DNA of 64,000 nt from Frankiaceae bacterium (GCA_016650445.1 JAENVS010000006.1:62001-126000), one strand, 5' to 3'. Counted from the stretch's first letter, positions 25,346-34,789 are shown. Notes: a model not told the origin generated them from the letters alone. Made by a program: numbers and translations.

Positions 25346-25774
25346 ATGCTGCTCGGCGTGCCGCACCGCGTCGGGATCGACCTCATCGCCGTGGAGGACG
25401 TCGCGGCCGCGTTGAGCGCACACGGCGAGCGCTACCTGGCCCGGGTCTACACCGACCGCGAGGTGCAGGACTGCGCCGGCCCGGCCGGGCCGGATCCGCT
25501 CCGGCTCGCCGCCCGCTTCGCGGCCAAGGAGGCGACGATGAAGGTGCTGCGACCGGGCGACGCAGCCGTGCCCTGGCCGAGCGTCGAGGTCCGCAGGAAC
25601 CCCGGTGGCGACGTCGAGCTCGCGCTGACCGGTGCCGCCAAGGCACTGGCGGAGGATGCCGGTCTGTCGGGATTTGCGGTGAGCCTCACCCATGACGGGG
25701 CGTACGCCGCTGCCGTCGTCGTGGCAGACCATGCGCCGACGGCACTGCAGAACCAGCGCTGCCATGTCGACTGA
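25346..25774 (+). CDS. AcpS-type 4'-phosphopantetheinyl transferase
   Basis: Converts an apo carrier protein to the holo form using coenzyme A. 142 residues. The family signatures are visible: VGIDLIAVEDV near the N-terminus (metal-binding Asp in GIDL) and RFAAKEATMKVL (catalytic/metal Glu in KEA), with SLTHDGAYAAAVVV at the end. It overlaps the next gene, which codes for a carrier protein, so that protein is its probable dedicated substrate. ATG at 25346 or GTG at 25358 could be the start; neither has a strong Shine-Dalgarno. First gene of a nine-gene run with no intergenic bases. Confidence 0.85.
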   Translation: MLLGVPHRVGIDLIAVEDVAAALSAHGERYLARVYTDREVQDCAGPAGPDPLRLAARFAAKEATMKVLRPGDAAVPWPSVEVRRNPGGDVELALTGAAKALAEDAGLSGFAVSLTHDGAYAAAVVVADHAPTALQNQRCHVD

Positions 25775-26030
25775 ACCGAGCATGAACGATCTCATCCGAA
25801 CGGTGCTTCGCGACCACGGCCGACTTCCCGTCCCTATGGAGACCCTTGCCGACAGCGACGACCTCTACCGTGCCGGAATGGCCTCGCATGCGAGCGTCAA
25901 CGTCATGCTCGGGCTCGAGGACGCCTTCGATGTCGAGTTCCCCGACCGGATGCTGACGCGAGGCGTCTTCGCGAGCGTCGATGCCATCGCGGCTGCGCTG
26001 ACCGAGCTCGGCCTGGGCGCCCCGGCGTGA
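25764..26030 (+). CDS. carrier protein of the amino acid:[carrier protein] ligase type
   Basis: 88-residue acidic helical protein that would carry an acyl or aminoacyl group on phosphopantetheine. The attachment serine is S41 in GMASHASVNVMLGLEDAF; the usual DSL is replaced by ASH, which is normal in carrier proteins paired with the aminoacyl ligases downstream. The segment DVEFPDRMLTRGVFASVDAI also fits that subfamily. ATG at 25764 overlaps the AcpS-type gene by 11 nt; ATG at 25782 is an alternative. The stop overlaps the next start (GTGA). Confidence 0.88.
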   Translation: MSTEPSMNDLIRTVLRDHGRLPVPMETLADSDDLYRAGMASHASVNVMLGLEDAFDVEFPDRMLTRGVFASVDAIAAALTELGLGAPA

Positions 26031-27190
26031 CGGCCACCGCTGACGACCTCCTCGCCGGAGTGGCGCGGGCCGCGCAGATCGCGGCGACGCACGCCGACGA
26101 CGTCGACCGCCAGGCGAGGTTCCCCCGCGAGGCGATGGACGAGCTCGCGGGCTGTGGTGCGCTGGCCGCGCTCGTACCCGTGGAGCTCGGAGGTCTCGAG
26201 CTCGGTCTCGACGTGCTCGCGCAGTCCTGCGTGCTGCTCGGCCGGGCGTGCGGCGCGACGGCGATGGTCTTCGCGATGCACACCATCCAGGTGGCCTGCC
26301 TCGTTCGTCACCGCAAGGACTCCGCCTGGTTCGAGGCCTACCTGCGCGAGCTGGTCGCGACGCCCCGGTTGATCGCGTCTGCGACCTCGGAGGTGGCCAC
26401 CGGCGGCAACCTCGGGGCCTCCTCGGCAGCACTCGAGCCGCAGCCCGACGGACAACTGCGGTTCGACAAGAAGGCACCCACGATCAGCTACGGCGCCGAG
26501 GCCGACGACCTGCTCACCACTCTTCGTCGTAGCCCCGACGCCGAGCCGGGCGACCAGGTGGCCGTCTTGACCAGGCGAGGGCAGCACGAGCTGACCGAGA
26601 CCGGTCGCTGGGATCCGCTGGGCATGCGGGGCACCTGCTCGCCCGGCTTCGCCGTGACGGCGACCGTCGGTCCGGCGCAGGTCCTACCCGAGCCGTTCGA
26701 CCGGATCTCCGCCATCACGATGGTGCCGGTGTCGCACGTGCTGTGGTCACACGTCTGGCTCGGCATCGCCACCGATGCGTTCGAACGCGCGCGGGCCTTC
26801 ACGCGTGCGGGCGCTCAACGCGATCCCGCTGGTGGCGACGCCAACGGTCGTCGGCTCTCGACGCTGCTCGGCGAGCTCTCTCTGCTGCGGGCGGCCGTGG
26901 CCGCCGGCCTTGCGGAGCTGACGACGGCGACGGCTGACGACGACTTCGCAGGGCTGATGACGATGGCTGCGGCCCTGCGTTTCAACACCCTCAAGACCAC
27001 TGCCTCGACGTCTGCGCCGCAGGTGTGCTGGTCGGCGCTGGCGATGTGCGGCATCTCTGGCTACCGCAACGACACGCCGTACAGCGTCGGTCGGCATCTG
27101 CGCGATGCACTGTCGGGGTCGGTCATGGTCGCCAACGACCGGCTGCACGCGACCAACGCGCGGCTCCTGCTCGTCGTGAAGGACGTCTGA
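26027..27190 (+). CDS. acyl-CoA dehydrogenase family protein
   Basis: FAD-dependent dehydrogenase/oxidase fold, cytoplasmic, 387 residues. Typical N-terminal helices (PREAMDELAGCGALAALVPVELGG), a middle domain with ASATSEVATGGNLG, TGRWDPLGMRGTCS in the family's WDxxGMR position, and a C-terminal helical bundle (LGIATDAFERARAF; SGYRNDTPYSVGRHLRDALSGSVM). In this cluster type it is thought to act on a group bound to the carrier protein rather than on CoA. That is inferred from context; no product is known. It starts on a GTG overlapping the carrier protein stop. Confidence 0.88.
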   Translation: MTATADDLLAGVARAAQIAATHADDVDRQARFPREAMDELAGCGALAALVPVELGGLELGLDVLAQSCVLLGRACGATAMVFAMHTIQVACLVRHRKDSAWFEAYLRELVATPRLIASATSEVATGGNLGASSAALEPQPDGQLRFDKKAPTISYGAEADDLLTTLRRSPDAEPGDQVAVLTRRGQHELTETGRWDPLGMRGTCSPGFAVTATVGPAQVLPEPFDRISAITMVPVSHVLWSHVWLGIATDAFERARAFTRAGAQRDPAGGDANGRRLSTLLGELSLLRAAVAAGLAELTTATADDDFAGLMTMAAALRFNTLKTTASTSAPQVCWSALAMCGISGYRNDTPYSVGRHLRDALSGSVMVANDRLHATNARLLLVVKDV

Positions 27191-28107
27191 TGGCCGGGAC
27201 CACGGACCAGGAGGCATTCCGCACGCAGCTGATCGACACCGGAGTGCTGCTGGACACCGGCGTGCGCGGCGTCTTCGGACAGGGCGCAGCGCTGCTCGAG
27301 ATCGCCGCCGCGGTCGACGCGCTCGTGACCCGGAAGGCGGCGGACGAGCGAGCCCTTCGCGTGAGCTTCCCCCCGGTGATGCCCCGCCGCGTCCTCGAGG
27401 ACAACGGCTACCTGGGCAGCTGCCCGCAGCTGGCGGCGACGGTGTTCAGCTTCGAGGGTGACGAGGACGCCGCGACCGACCAGGCCGCCGTGGCGGCCGG
27501 CCACGGCGACTGGAGCGGCCATCAGCGCGCGACCGACGTCGTTATGGTGCCGGCCGCCTGTCACCCGGTCTACCCGGCAGTGGCGGCACTCGGGCCGGTG
27601 CCGGACGGCGGGCAGACCGTCGACGCCGGCGCCGCCTGGGTGTTCCGGCGCGAACCCTCGAACGACCCGGCGAGGATGCAGGCCTTCCACCAGCGCGAGG
27701 TGGTGCGCATCGGCACCCCGGACGACGTCGCCGCCTGGCGCGACGGCTGGCGCGACCGCGCCGCGGGGATGCTTGCCGGCCTCGGGCTGGACACCGCCGT
27801 CGATGAGGCCAACGACCCGTTCTTCGGCCGGGCCGGTCGACTGCTCGCCCGCAGCCAGCGCGCGCAGAAGCTGAAGTTCGAGATCACGGTGCCCATCGCC
27901 AGCCCGGAACCGACAGCCGTAGCGTCCTTCAACGCCCACGGTGACCACTTCGCCACAGCGTTCGGCCTGAAGCATGCCGACGGGACGGTCGCGCACACAG
28001 CCTGCCTCGGCTTCGGGTTGGAGCGCATCTCCCTTGCGCTGCTGCGTGCGCACGGCTTCGACCGCGAGGCCTGGCCGGAGCCGGTCCGCGCCGACCTGTG
28101 GCCGTGA
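27190..28107 (+). CDS. amino acid:[carrier protein] ligase (class II seryl-tRNA-synthetase-like)
   Basis: Activates an amino acid with ATP and loads it on the phosphopantetheine of a carrier protein; it lacks the tRNA-binding domain of true synthetases. 305 residues, the family's size. Class II motif 2 is FRRE at about 152-155 and motif 3 is GFGLERISLALL at 275-286. C124 (AACHPVYP), E170 (HQREVVRIG) and C272 (TACLGFG) match the zinc-ligand pattern of the characterised Bradyrhizobium enzymes, which prefer glycine or alanine. The amino acid used here cannot be read from sequence. The ATG overlaps the previous stop (TGATG). Confidence 0.92.
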   Translation: MAGTTDQEAFRTQLIDTGVLLDTGVRGVFGQGAALLEIAAAVDALVTRKAADERALRVSFPPVMPRRVLEDNGYLGSCPQLAATVFSFEGDEDAATDQAAVAAGHGDWSGHQRATDVVMVPAACHPVYPAVAALGPVPDGGQTVDAGAAWVFRREPSNDPARMQAFHQREVVRIGTPDDVAAWRDGWRDRAAGMLAGLGLDTAVDEANDPFFGRAGRLLARSQRAQKLKFEITVPIASPEPTAVASFNAHGDHFATAFGLKHADGTVAHTACLGFGLERISLALLRAHGFDREAWPEPVRADLWP

Positions 28108-29072
28108 CGAACGCGCGCATCCGCCTGGCCGGCTTCGACCTGCCGTCCATCCTCGAGCGACCGGGGCACGCGCTGCACGGGAGCGACCGGCTCTATCCCG
28201 AGACCAACTGCTACGCCGACCTCGTCGTCGAGCTGCTTCATGCCCGCGGTGACGAGCCGCTCGCGGTGCTGGGCTGCTGCGCTGCGCTGGACTTCGAGGG
28301 CGACCAGTTCACCTTCTTCAAGCCACCGCCGGAGGAGCTGCAGGCGCTGTTCGGGATCGACGTGCACGAGATGCAGCCCTACCGAGCGCTGGAGCAGCAG
28401 CTTCGCGAGCTGCTTCCGACCGGGCGCACCGTCACGGTCGAGGTCGACAGCTGGTACCTGCCGGACACCGCGGCGACGGACTACCGGACCAACCACGTGA
28501 AGTCGTCCATCGCACCGCTGGCCCTCGACCCCGACGACCAGGTGCTCCACTACGTCCACGGCCGGGGCGTGTTCACGCTGACCGGCGAGGACTACCGCGG
28601 GGCGCTCAGACTGGAACCGCTGCCGGCCGTCGCGTTGCCGCCGTACACCGAGCTGGTGCGCTTCGACGCCGGCCCGCGGCTTGGCGGCACCGAGCTCCAG
28701 GCGGCCGCCCGTGAGCTGCTCGCCGGGCACCTCAGGCGGGCGCCGGGCGCCGCGGCCGTACACCGGTTCGGCGAGCACCTCGACGCCTCGCTTCCTGACC
28801 TGCTGGCCGGAACGGAAGCCGACTTCCACGCGTACGCCTTCGCGAGCGTGCGCATGCTCGGTGCCGCGGCCGGGGCGCTCGAGCTGCAGGCACGCTGGCT
28901 CTTCCCGTCAGCCGCCGCCGCGATCGCGGCGTGCGACGCCGTCACCGGCAGCTGCAAGGTGCTGTCGTTCCGGCTTGCGCGCCGGCGGCCCTTCGACCCG
29001 GCGCCGATCGTGGTCGAGCTGGCCGTGCAGTGGCAGGCCGTGTTGGAGCAGCTCGATGCCCTCGTCGCCTAG
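28104..29072 (+). CDS. DUF1839 family protein
   Basis: 322-residue soluble protein, a regular companion of amino acid:[carrier protein] ligases. Its conserved segments include YPETNCYADLVVELL, GDQFTFFKPPPEELQALFGIDV, VEVDSWYLPDT, TNHVKSSIAPLALD and YVHGRGVFTLTGEDY. The Cys and His in NCYAD and TNHVKS could be catalytic, suggesting transfer of the aminoacyl group, but the function has not been established. GTG at 28104 overlaps the ligase stop; a GTG two codons earlier is possible. Confidence 0.9.
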   Translation: MTNARIRLAGFDLPSILERPGHALHGSDRLYPETNCYADLVVELLHARGDEPLAVLGCCAALDFEGDQFTFFKPPPEELQALFGIDVHEMQPYRALEQQLRELLPTGRTVTVEVDSWYLPDTAATDYRTNHVKSSIAPLALDPDDQVLHYVHGRGVFTLTGEDYRGALRLEPLPAVALPPYTELVRFDAGPRLGGTELQAAARELLAGHLRRAPGAAAVHRFGEHLDASLPDLLAGTEADFHAYAFASVRMLGAAAGALELQARWLFPSAAAAIAACDAVTGSCKVLSFRLARRRPFDPAPIVVELAVQWQAVLEQLDALVA

Positions 29073-31566
29073 GGCGGCGGCAGTCCCGGGCACGAGGGGG
29101 CGCCTGGTCACCGTGGCCGGCTCCAGCCGGCTGCCGCTGTCCACCGGCTGGCAGTTGCGTCGAAGCGGTGACGACGCGACCGACGATGACTGGCTGGCCG
29201 CGCAGGTGCCGGGGACGGTCGCCTCTGCGCACCGTGCCAGCGGGCGCGCTGTGCCGGCCGACCTCGATGACGTCGGCTGGCTCTTTCGGACGGCGGTCGA
29301 CGCCCCGGCGGCAGACACCGGCGAGCAGCTCGTCCTGCGGTTTGACGGCGTTGCCACGCTGGCAGACATCGTCCTCGACGGGACGGTGATCGCCGAGGTC
29401 CGCAGCATGCACACGCCGGTGGCCGTCGACGTCACGGACCTGCTTCGCGAGGGGTCTTCCCTCGAGGTGCGCTGCGCCGCGTTGGGCCCGGTCCTCGCGA
29501 CGCCACGACGCCCTCGGGCCCGATGGCGTGCCGCGCTTGCGCCGAACGGGCTGCGCTGGATCCGTACGGCGATCATCGGTCGCGCTCCCGGCCTGGCCGC
29601 CGGTCCGCCGCTGATCGGCCCGTGGCGGTCGGTGTCACTGGAGCGGCGCCGGCGGGTGGCCGTTGACGACCTGCAGGTGACGACGCGCGTCGTGGACGGC
29701 GTCGGCGTGACGCGGCTCCACCTGCGAGTGGCTCCCCTGGACGGAGCCGTCATCCAGGGCGTTCGCGGGCGGGTCTCGCAGGGCGACCGCGCTGTCGAGC
29801 AGTCCTTCGAGCGGCATGGCGGAGGCTGGGCGGGTGAGGTCGCTCTCCCGAGCCCCGAGCTGTGGTGGCCCCACACGCATGGATCGCCCTCACTTGCAGC
29901 GCTGACCCTCACCGTCGAGACGAGCCTCGGCCCCGTCGCGGTCGACGCCGGCCGGGTCGGCTTCCGAACGATCGAGACCCCCGAGCTCGAGCGGGAGGGC
30001 CTGGCGCTCAAGGTCAACGGGGTGCCGGTCTTCGTGCGGGGCGCGGTCTGGGTGCCACCGGAGCTCGGCACCGGCGGCCGGGATGACGTGCCGTCGATGC
30101 TGTCCGCGGTGGCCGCCGGGGGCATGAACCTGCTGCGTGTCGCGGGCACCGGCTGCTACGAGACGGCCGACTTCTGGGCCGGCTGCGACGAGCGCGGGAT
30201 CCTCGTCTGGCAGGACCTGATGTTCGCCAACTTCGACTACCCGGCCGAGGATGAGACGTTCGCGGAGCAGGTTGTCGACGAGGTCGCCACCGTGCTGTCT
30301 GGTGCCGCCGGCTCGCCCAGTCTCGCCGTCGTCTGCGGCGGCAGCGAAGTGGAGCAGCAGGTCGCGATGCTCGGCCTCGATCCGGCGCTCGGCCGTGGCC
30401 CGTTGTTCAGGGAGCTGCTCCCCGACCTGGTACGCCGCAGTGGAGTCGATGCCGCCTACGTGCCGTCCAGCCCGACCGGCGGCGAGCTGCCGATGCGGCC
30501 GTCCGAGGGCATCGCGCACTGGTTCGGCGTCGGCGGCTACCGGCGACCGCTCGCCGACACACGGGGGGCGCAGGTGCGGTTCGCGGCCGAGTGCCTGGCC
30601 CTGTCCAACGTCCCGGGCGAGGCCGGCGTCTGCGCCGTCGGCGGCTACGGCACACCGGCGTGGGTCGAAGGGGTACCGGCCGATGCGCACACCGACTGGA
30701 CCTTCGAGGACGTGCGCGACCACTACACGGAGCTGCTCTACGGGATCGACGTGGCCGTCCTGCGGCGACAGGAAGTCGACCGCTATCTCGCGGTGTCGCG
30801 GCTGACGTCGAGCGAGCTGCTCGCCGAGGTCTTCGGGGAGTGGCGCCGCGACGCATCCCCCTGCGGAGGCGGGATCATCCTGTGGCTTCGCGACCTGCGC
30901 CCCGGAGCTGGGTGGGGGCTGCTCGACGCGGCAGGGGACCCGAAGCCGATCTGGTGGGCAGCCCGCCGCGCCTTCGCACCCGTGGCCGCGTGGACCACCG
31001 ACGAAGGCCTCGGCGGCGTCGATGTGCACGTGGCGAACGATCAACGCGAGGGGCTGCAGGGCGAGCTCAGGATCGCGGCGTACCACAACGACGTCCTGGT
31101 GCGCGACGGCCGGCTGGCGATCGACCTTCTCGCGCACAGCGCCCACACGGTCTCGGCCGAAGCGGTGCTCGGCGGGTTCATCGACGCGTCGTACGCCTAC
31201 CGGTTCGGACCCCCCGGTCACGACCTGCTCGTCGCCTCGCTACTGGTTGACGGCGTTCTGGTTTCCGAGACGTTCCGGTTCCCTGTCGGTGCACCGGTGG
31301 CTGTGCTGACCCCTGACGAGCTCGGACTGGTCGCGGTGGCCGAGCCCCGACCCGATGGCGGCTTCGTGCTCACCTGCACGACGGCGCGAACGGCGCTCGG
31401 CGTCGACATTGACGCACCCGGCTTCCGGTGCGACGACGACTACTTCCACCTCGCCCCCGGTTCGTCGCGTCGGCTCGAGCTGCAGCCGACGACGCCCGGC
31501 GCACCGCTGTCGGCGACCCTGGGAGCTGTGAACCTTGGCCGCCGGGTGCACGTGACCGAGCGATGA
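29056..31566 (+). CDS. GH2-like glycoside hydrolase (beta-mannosidase type)
   Basis: 836 residues without a signal peptide, so probably cytoplasmic. The N-terminal sugar-binding domain (SRLPLSTGWQLRR; DDVGWLFRTAVD) is followed by immunoglobulin-like domains and a TIM barrel with NLLRVAGTGCYETADFWAGCDERGILVWQDLMFANFDYP. E431 in VCGGSE matches the acid/base position (usually GNNE), and E512 in RFAAE matches the nucleophile. Activity is therefore plausible, though the region around E431 is altered. ATG at 29056 has GGAG seven nt upstream and overlaps DUF1839 by 17 nt. Its place in an assembly operon suggests editing of lipid-linked sugars or transglycosylation. Confidence 0.85.
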   Translation: MPSSPRAAAVPGTRGRLVTVAGSSRLPLSTGWQLRRSGDDATDDDWLAAQVPGTVASAHRASGRAVPADLDDVGWLFRTAVDAPAADTGEQLVLRFDGVATLADIVLDGTVIAEVRSMHTPVAVDVTDLLREGSSLEVRCAALGPVLATPRRPRARWRAALAPNGLRWIRTAIIGRAPGLAAGPPLIGPWRSVSLERRRRVAVDDLQVTTRVVDGVGVTRLHLRVAPLDGAVIQGVRGRVSQGDRAVEQSFERHGGGWAGEVALPSPELWWPHTHGSPSLAALTLTVETSLGPVAVDAGRVGFRTIETPELEREGLALKVNGVPVFVRGAVWVPPELGTGGRDDVPSMLSAVAAGGMNLLRVAGTGCYETADFWAGCDERGILVWQDLMFANFDYPAEDETFAEQVVDEVATVLSGAAGSPSLAVVCGGSEVEQQVAMLGLDPALGRGPLFRELLPDLVRRSGVDAAYVPSSPTGGELPMRPSEGIAHWFGVGGYRRPLADTRGAQVRFAAECLALSNVPGEAGVCAVGGYGTPAWVEGVPADAHTDWTFEDVRDHYTELLYGIDVAVLRRQEVDRYLAVSRLTSSELLAEVFGEWRRDASPCGGGIILWLRDLRPGAGWGLLDAAGDPKPIWWAARRAFAPVAAWTTDEGLGGVDVHVANDQREGLQGELRIAAYHNDVLVRDGRLAIDLLAHSAHTVSAEAVLGGFIDASYAYRFGPPGHDLLVASLLVDGVLVSETFRFPVGAPVAVLTPDELGLVAVAEPRPDGGFVLTCTTARTALGVDIDAPGFRCDDDYFHLAPGSSRRLELQPTTPGAPLSATLGAVNLGRRVHVTER

Positions 31567-33269
31567 CAGGCACGCCGACGTACCTCGACCTCGGGGGCGA
31601 GGACGTGTACGCCGTCGTGCACCTGCCCGACGGTCAGTCGTCCTCCACCGGCGTGCTGCAGCTCTCGCCGTACGGCTGGGACGACCTGACGTCGTACCGG
31701 AGCAGGCGGGCATGGGCACTGCGCTTGGAAGCGGCGGGGCATCCCGTGCTGCGGTTCGACTGGCCGGGCACCGGCGACAGCCCCGGGGATCCAGGCGACA
31801 CAGATCGCTTGGCAGCGTGGCGGCGGGCGACCGTGGCGGCGGCGCGCCTCCTACGAGACGACCTTGGCTGCAGCCGGGTCGCTGCCGTCGGGATCGGCAT
31901 CGGCGGCCTGATCGCGTCGTTGGAGGGGGCCGAGCTCGATGACCTCGTGCTGTGGGGGACCTCCGCTCGGGGCGCAGCATCCGTGCGTGAGCTGCGCGCG
32001 ACCGCCGCCCTGCATGGCATCGATGGGCAACCGGTCGTCGACGACGACGGTGTGCTCTGGGTGAACGGCCATCCGCTCCCGCCCGGCCTGGCCGCGGAGC
32101 TGTCGACGGTCGAGCTCGCCTCGATCGCCACTCCGACCGGAGGCCGCGCGCTGCTGCTCGGCAGGGACGGCCGTCCCCCAGATGCCAGACTCGAGGCAGC
32201 CCTCCGCAGCGGCGACCGCGCCGTGGAGACCGCCGACGGGGTGGGCTGGAGCGACCTGCTGGCCGACCCTCAGTTCTCGCGTTCACCGACCACGACCGCC
32301 GACCTGGTCGCGTCGTGGCTGGCAGCCGGGGCGACCGGTCAGCGGGCGCAGCGGGACGTCATCGTGCCCGGCCGGACGCACGTGGATCTCGGGTCCGGGA
32401 TCCACGAGTCAGTGCTGACGCTGGCCGTCCCGGGTGGGCCACTGTCCGCGATCCGGACCGACCCGGTGAACGAACCGGCCGGCCTGTTCGTGGTCCTGCT
32501 CAACGGGGGCGCGCTGCGACGGATCGGGCCGAACCGGATGTACGTCGACGCCGCCCGTCGGTGGGCAGCGGCCGGCATCGGCACCGTGCGCGTCGACCTG
32601 CCGGGCACGGGTGACAGCGCCGGGCCGGACCACTGGCTCCCTGGCGACGAGGTCTTCTACACAGCTGAGATGGAAGCGGCGATGACGGCCACGCTCGACG
32701 CACTGGCAGCGCAGCAGCCGGGCTCGCCGCTGGTCGCGGCCGGGCTCTGCTCGGGGGCCTACTGGTCGTTCGTCGCGGCAGCCCAGCACGAGCGCGTGAC
32801 GGGCGCGGTGCTGCTCAACCCGCGCGTCCTCGTGTGGTCGCCCCGGCAACGGGCGGATGAGTCGAGCCGTGAGCTGAGCAAGCTTCGTTCCGCCGAGACC
32901 TGGCGCAACGTGCTCCGGGGGGGATCCTCCTTCGGGAAGGCCGCCCGCGTTGCGGCCGCCGCCGCCCGGCGGGCCGGCGGACGGCTGACCGACCGGCTGC
33001 GCCGCCGACCGGCTGCCGGCGAGCTCGGCGTCGCCGCGGACCGACTGTCGAGCGCTGGCGCCGAGGTGCTGCTGGTGCTCACCCCGGGCGAACCGCTGCG
33101 GGCTCGGCTCGGCACTGATCCCGGCCTCGCTGCGCTGCTGGTCACGCCAGGTGTCGGGCGGCTGTTGCCCGACGGCCCGACAGACGCGCACACGATGGCG
33201 CCCCCGGACCTGCGTCGCGGTGTCGAACGCGCCGTGGACGAGTGGCTTCTCGCGCGACGTCCCCGATGA
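31563..33269 (+). CDS. tandem alpha/beta hydrolase protein
   Basis: 568 residues made of two alpha/beta-hydrolase lobes (about 1-255 and 265-568). Each has the GTGDS oxyanion-side motif (RFDWPGTGDSPG near 70; RVDLPGTGDSAG near 350). The first nucleophile elbow reads AVGIGIGG, with Gly112 in place of the nucleophile. The second reads AAGLCSG, with Cys396 in that position. So the first lobe looks inactive and the second looks like a thiol hydrolase or acyltransferase. It may hydrolyse or transfer the carrier-bound acyl/aminoacyl group onto a sugar (inference). Overlaps both neighbours by ATGA. Confidence 0.8.
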   Translation: MTGTPTYLDLGGEDVYAVVHLPDGQSSSTGVLQLSPYGWDDLTSYRSRRAWALRLEAAGHPVLRFDWPGTGDSPGDPGDTDRLAAWRRATVAAARLLRDDLGCSRVAAVGIGIGGLIASLEGAELDDLVLWGTSARGAASVRELRATAALHGIDGQPVVDDDGVLWVNGHPLPPGLAAELSTVELASIATPTGGRALLLGRDGRPPDARLEAALRSGDRAVETADGVGWSDLLADPQFSRSPTTTADLVASWLAAGATGQRAQRDVIVPGRTHVDLGSGIHESVLTLAVPGGPLSAIRTDPVNEPAGLFVVLLNGGALRRIGPNRMYVDAARRWAAAGIGTVRVDLPGTGDSAGPDHWLPGDEVFYTAEMEAAMTATLDALAAQQPGSPLVAAGLCSGAYWSFVAAAQHERVTGAVLLNPRVLVWSPRQRADESSRELSKLRSAETWRNVLRGGSSFGKAARVAAAAARRAGGRLTDRLRRRPAAGELGVAADRLSSAGAEVLLVLTPGEPLRARLGTDPGLAALLVTPGVGRLLPDGPTDAHTMAPPDLRRGVERAVDEWLLARRPR

Positions 33270-34789
33270 GCGTTCTGCCCGCAGGCTTTCGTCGCAGCGC
33301 GCTGAGCAACTACCTCGCCACGGCCTCGAGCCTGGTGCTTGCCCTCGTGACGGTGCCGCTGCTCACCTCCGGCCTCGGCCGCACCGGCTACGGCGTCTGG
33401 GTACTCGTCGGCTCCCTCATCATGTACCTCGAGATCTTCGAGTTCGGATTCGGCACCACGACGATCCGCTACGTCGCCGACGCCTCCAGCCGCGAGGACG
33501 AACAAGGCGTTCGTACGGCGATCGCCACGTCCTTCTGGCTCCTCGTCGTACCCGGCATCATCGCGCTTCTCGTCGGGCTCGCCGTCGCCTGGGCGTTCCC
33601 GGCGCTGTTCTCCCTGCACGGCGACACGGCTTCGGCCGCCCGGCTGCTCGTCGTCCTGCTCGCGGTCGACCTGGCGATCTCCATCCCGGGCGACACCTTC
33701 GGCGGCGTGCTCATCGCGATGCAGCGCTTCGACCTGCTCAACGCGACGCTCATCAGCGTGCTGCTGGCTCAGACCGCGGCCATCGCCGTCGTCCTCGCGC
33801 TCGGCGGCGGGCTGGTGGCCCTGGGCGCGGCGACGACCGTCATCAGCCTGCTCGGACAGCTGGCCCGGTACCTGTTCGCCCGCCGACTCGTGCCCGGCAT
33901 GTCCCTCCGGCCGAGCCGCGCCCGTCGCGAGCTCGTCCGGCCCTACGCCGTCACGTCGGTCTGGTTCTCCCTCAACGAGGTCTCCGTTCTCGTCGTCCAG
34001 CGCCTCGACGCGGTCGTGGTCGGGGGAGTCGTCGGCGTCGCCGCCGCGGGTGTCTACGCCGTCGGTCAGAAGCTGGCGATGCTCGGCGACCGGCTGATCG
34101 ACCCCGTGGTCGGCGCCTTCTTCCCGCACGCGGCGGCGCAGGCCGCCCGCGGGGAACGCGCGGCGGTCCGGGCCAGCTCACTCGCAGCCTTCCGACTGGC
34201 GACCGCAGTGGCACTCCCGCCCACCCTGCTGACCGCGCTCCTGGCAGGACCGCTGTTGGACCTCTGGGTCGGGCCCCGCTTCGCAGAGGCGGAGGGGGTG
34301 GTGGTCTACCTCGCCGGCGCCGTCGGCATCTCCGCGCTGCGCCGTCCCGCGCAGAACGTGCTGAACGGCGTGGGCAAGCCCCGCGTCGTCGCCCTGATCA
34401 GCGTCGCGGAGGCGGTCACAAACCTGACGCTCAGCATCGCCCTCGGTCGCGCCATCGGCCTGACCGGCGTCGCGGTTGCCACGCTCATCACCACCACCTC
34501 GGCCACGGTGCTGCTCGTCCTGCCGTACTTCTGCCGTGAGGTCGGTATTCCAGCCCGGCGCATCTACGGGGCGGTCGCGTCCGCGCACCTGCTGCCGGCG
34601 GCCGTCGTCAGCGCGCTCGCGCTCGGCCTGCGCTCGGCCGAGCCCGGTGGGTCTCTCGGCGTCCTGCTCGGCGGGATGGGCCTGGGACTGCTGTACTTCG
34701 GACTGCTGACCCGCACCGGGCTGTCGGGCCCGGAACGGGCCGCCTTACGCGCGGCCCTCGGGCGCCGTCGACTCGGACAGTCGTCGTGA
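33266..34789 (+). CDS. polysaccharide flippase (Wzx/MATE-like)
   Basis: Moves lipid-linked repeat units across the membrane. 507 residues and 12-14 hydrophobic segments. The first reads SNYLATASSLVLALVTVPLLTSGLG, with the conserved GYGVWVLVGSLIMYLEIFEFGFG region of the polysaccharide biosynthesis family, and VYAVGQKLAMLGDRL further on. Coupled by overlaps to the hydrolase upstream and the double GT4 downstream, so its cargo is probably the product of this operon. Confidence 0.92.
   Translation: MSVLPAGFRRSALSNYLATASSLVLALVTVPLLTSGLGRTGYGVWVLVGSLIMYLEIFEFGFGTTTIRYVADASSREDEQGVRTAIATSFWLLVVPGIIALLVGLAVAWAFPALFSLHGDTASAARLLVVLLAVDLAISIPGDTFGGVLIAMQRFDLLNATLISVLLAQTAAIAVVLALGGGLVALGAATTVISLLGQLARYLFARRLVPGMSLRPSRARRELVRPYAVTSVWFSLNEVSVLVVQRLDAVVVGGVVGVAAAGVYAVGQKLAMLGDRLIDPVVGAFFPHAAAQAARGERAAVRASSLAAFRLATAVALPPTLLTALLAGPLLDLWVGPRFAEAEGVVVYLAGAVGISALRRPAQNVLNGVGKPRVVALISVAEAVTNLTLSIALGRAIGLTGVAVATLITTTSATVLLVLPYFCREVGIPARRIYGAVASAHLLPAAVVSALALGLRSAEPGGSLGVLLGGMGLGLLYFGLLTRTGLSGPERAALRAALGRRRLGQSS

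Noticed and set aside
23051-25795. A single 914-residue protein covering the GT4 and the region upstream
   Set aside because: The upstream part is out of frame with the GT2 gene; the GT4 starts at the GTG at 24088 that overlaps the GT2 stop.
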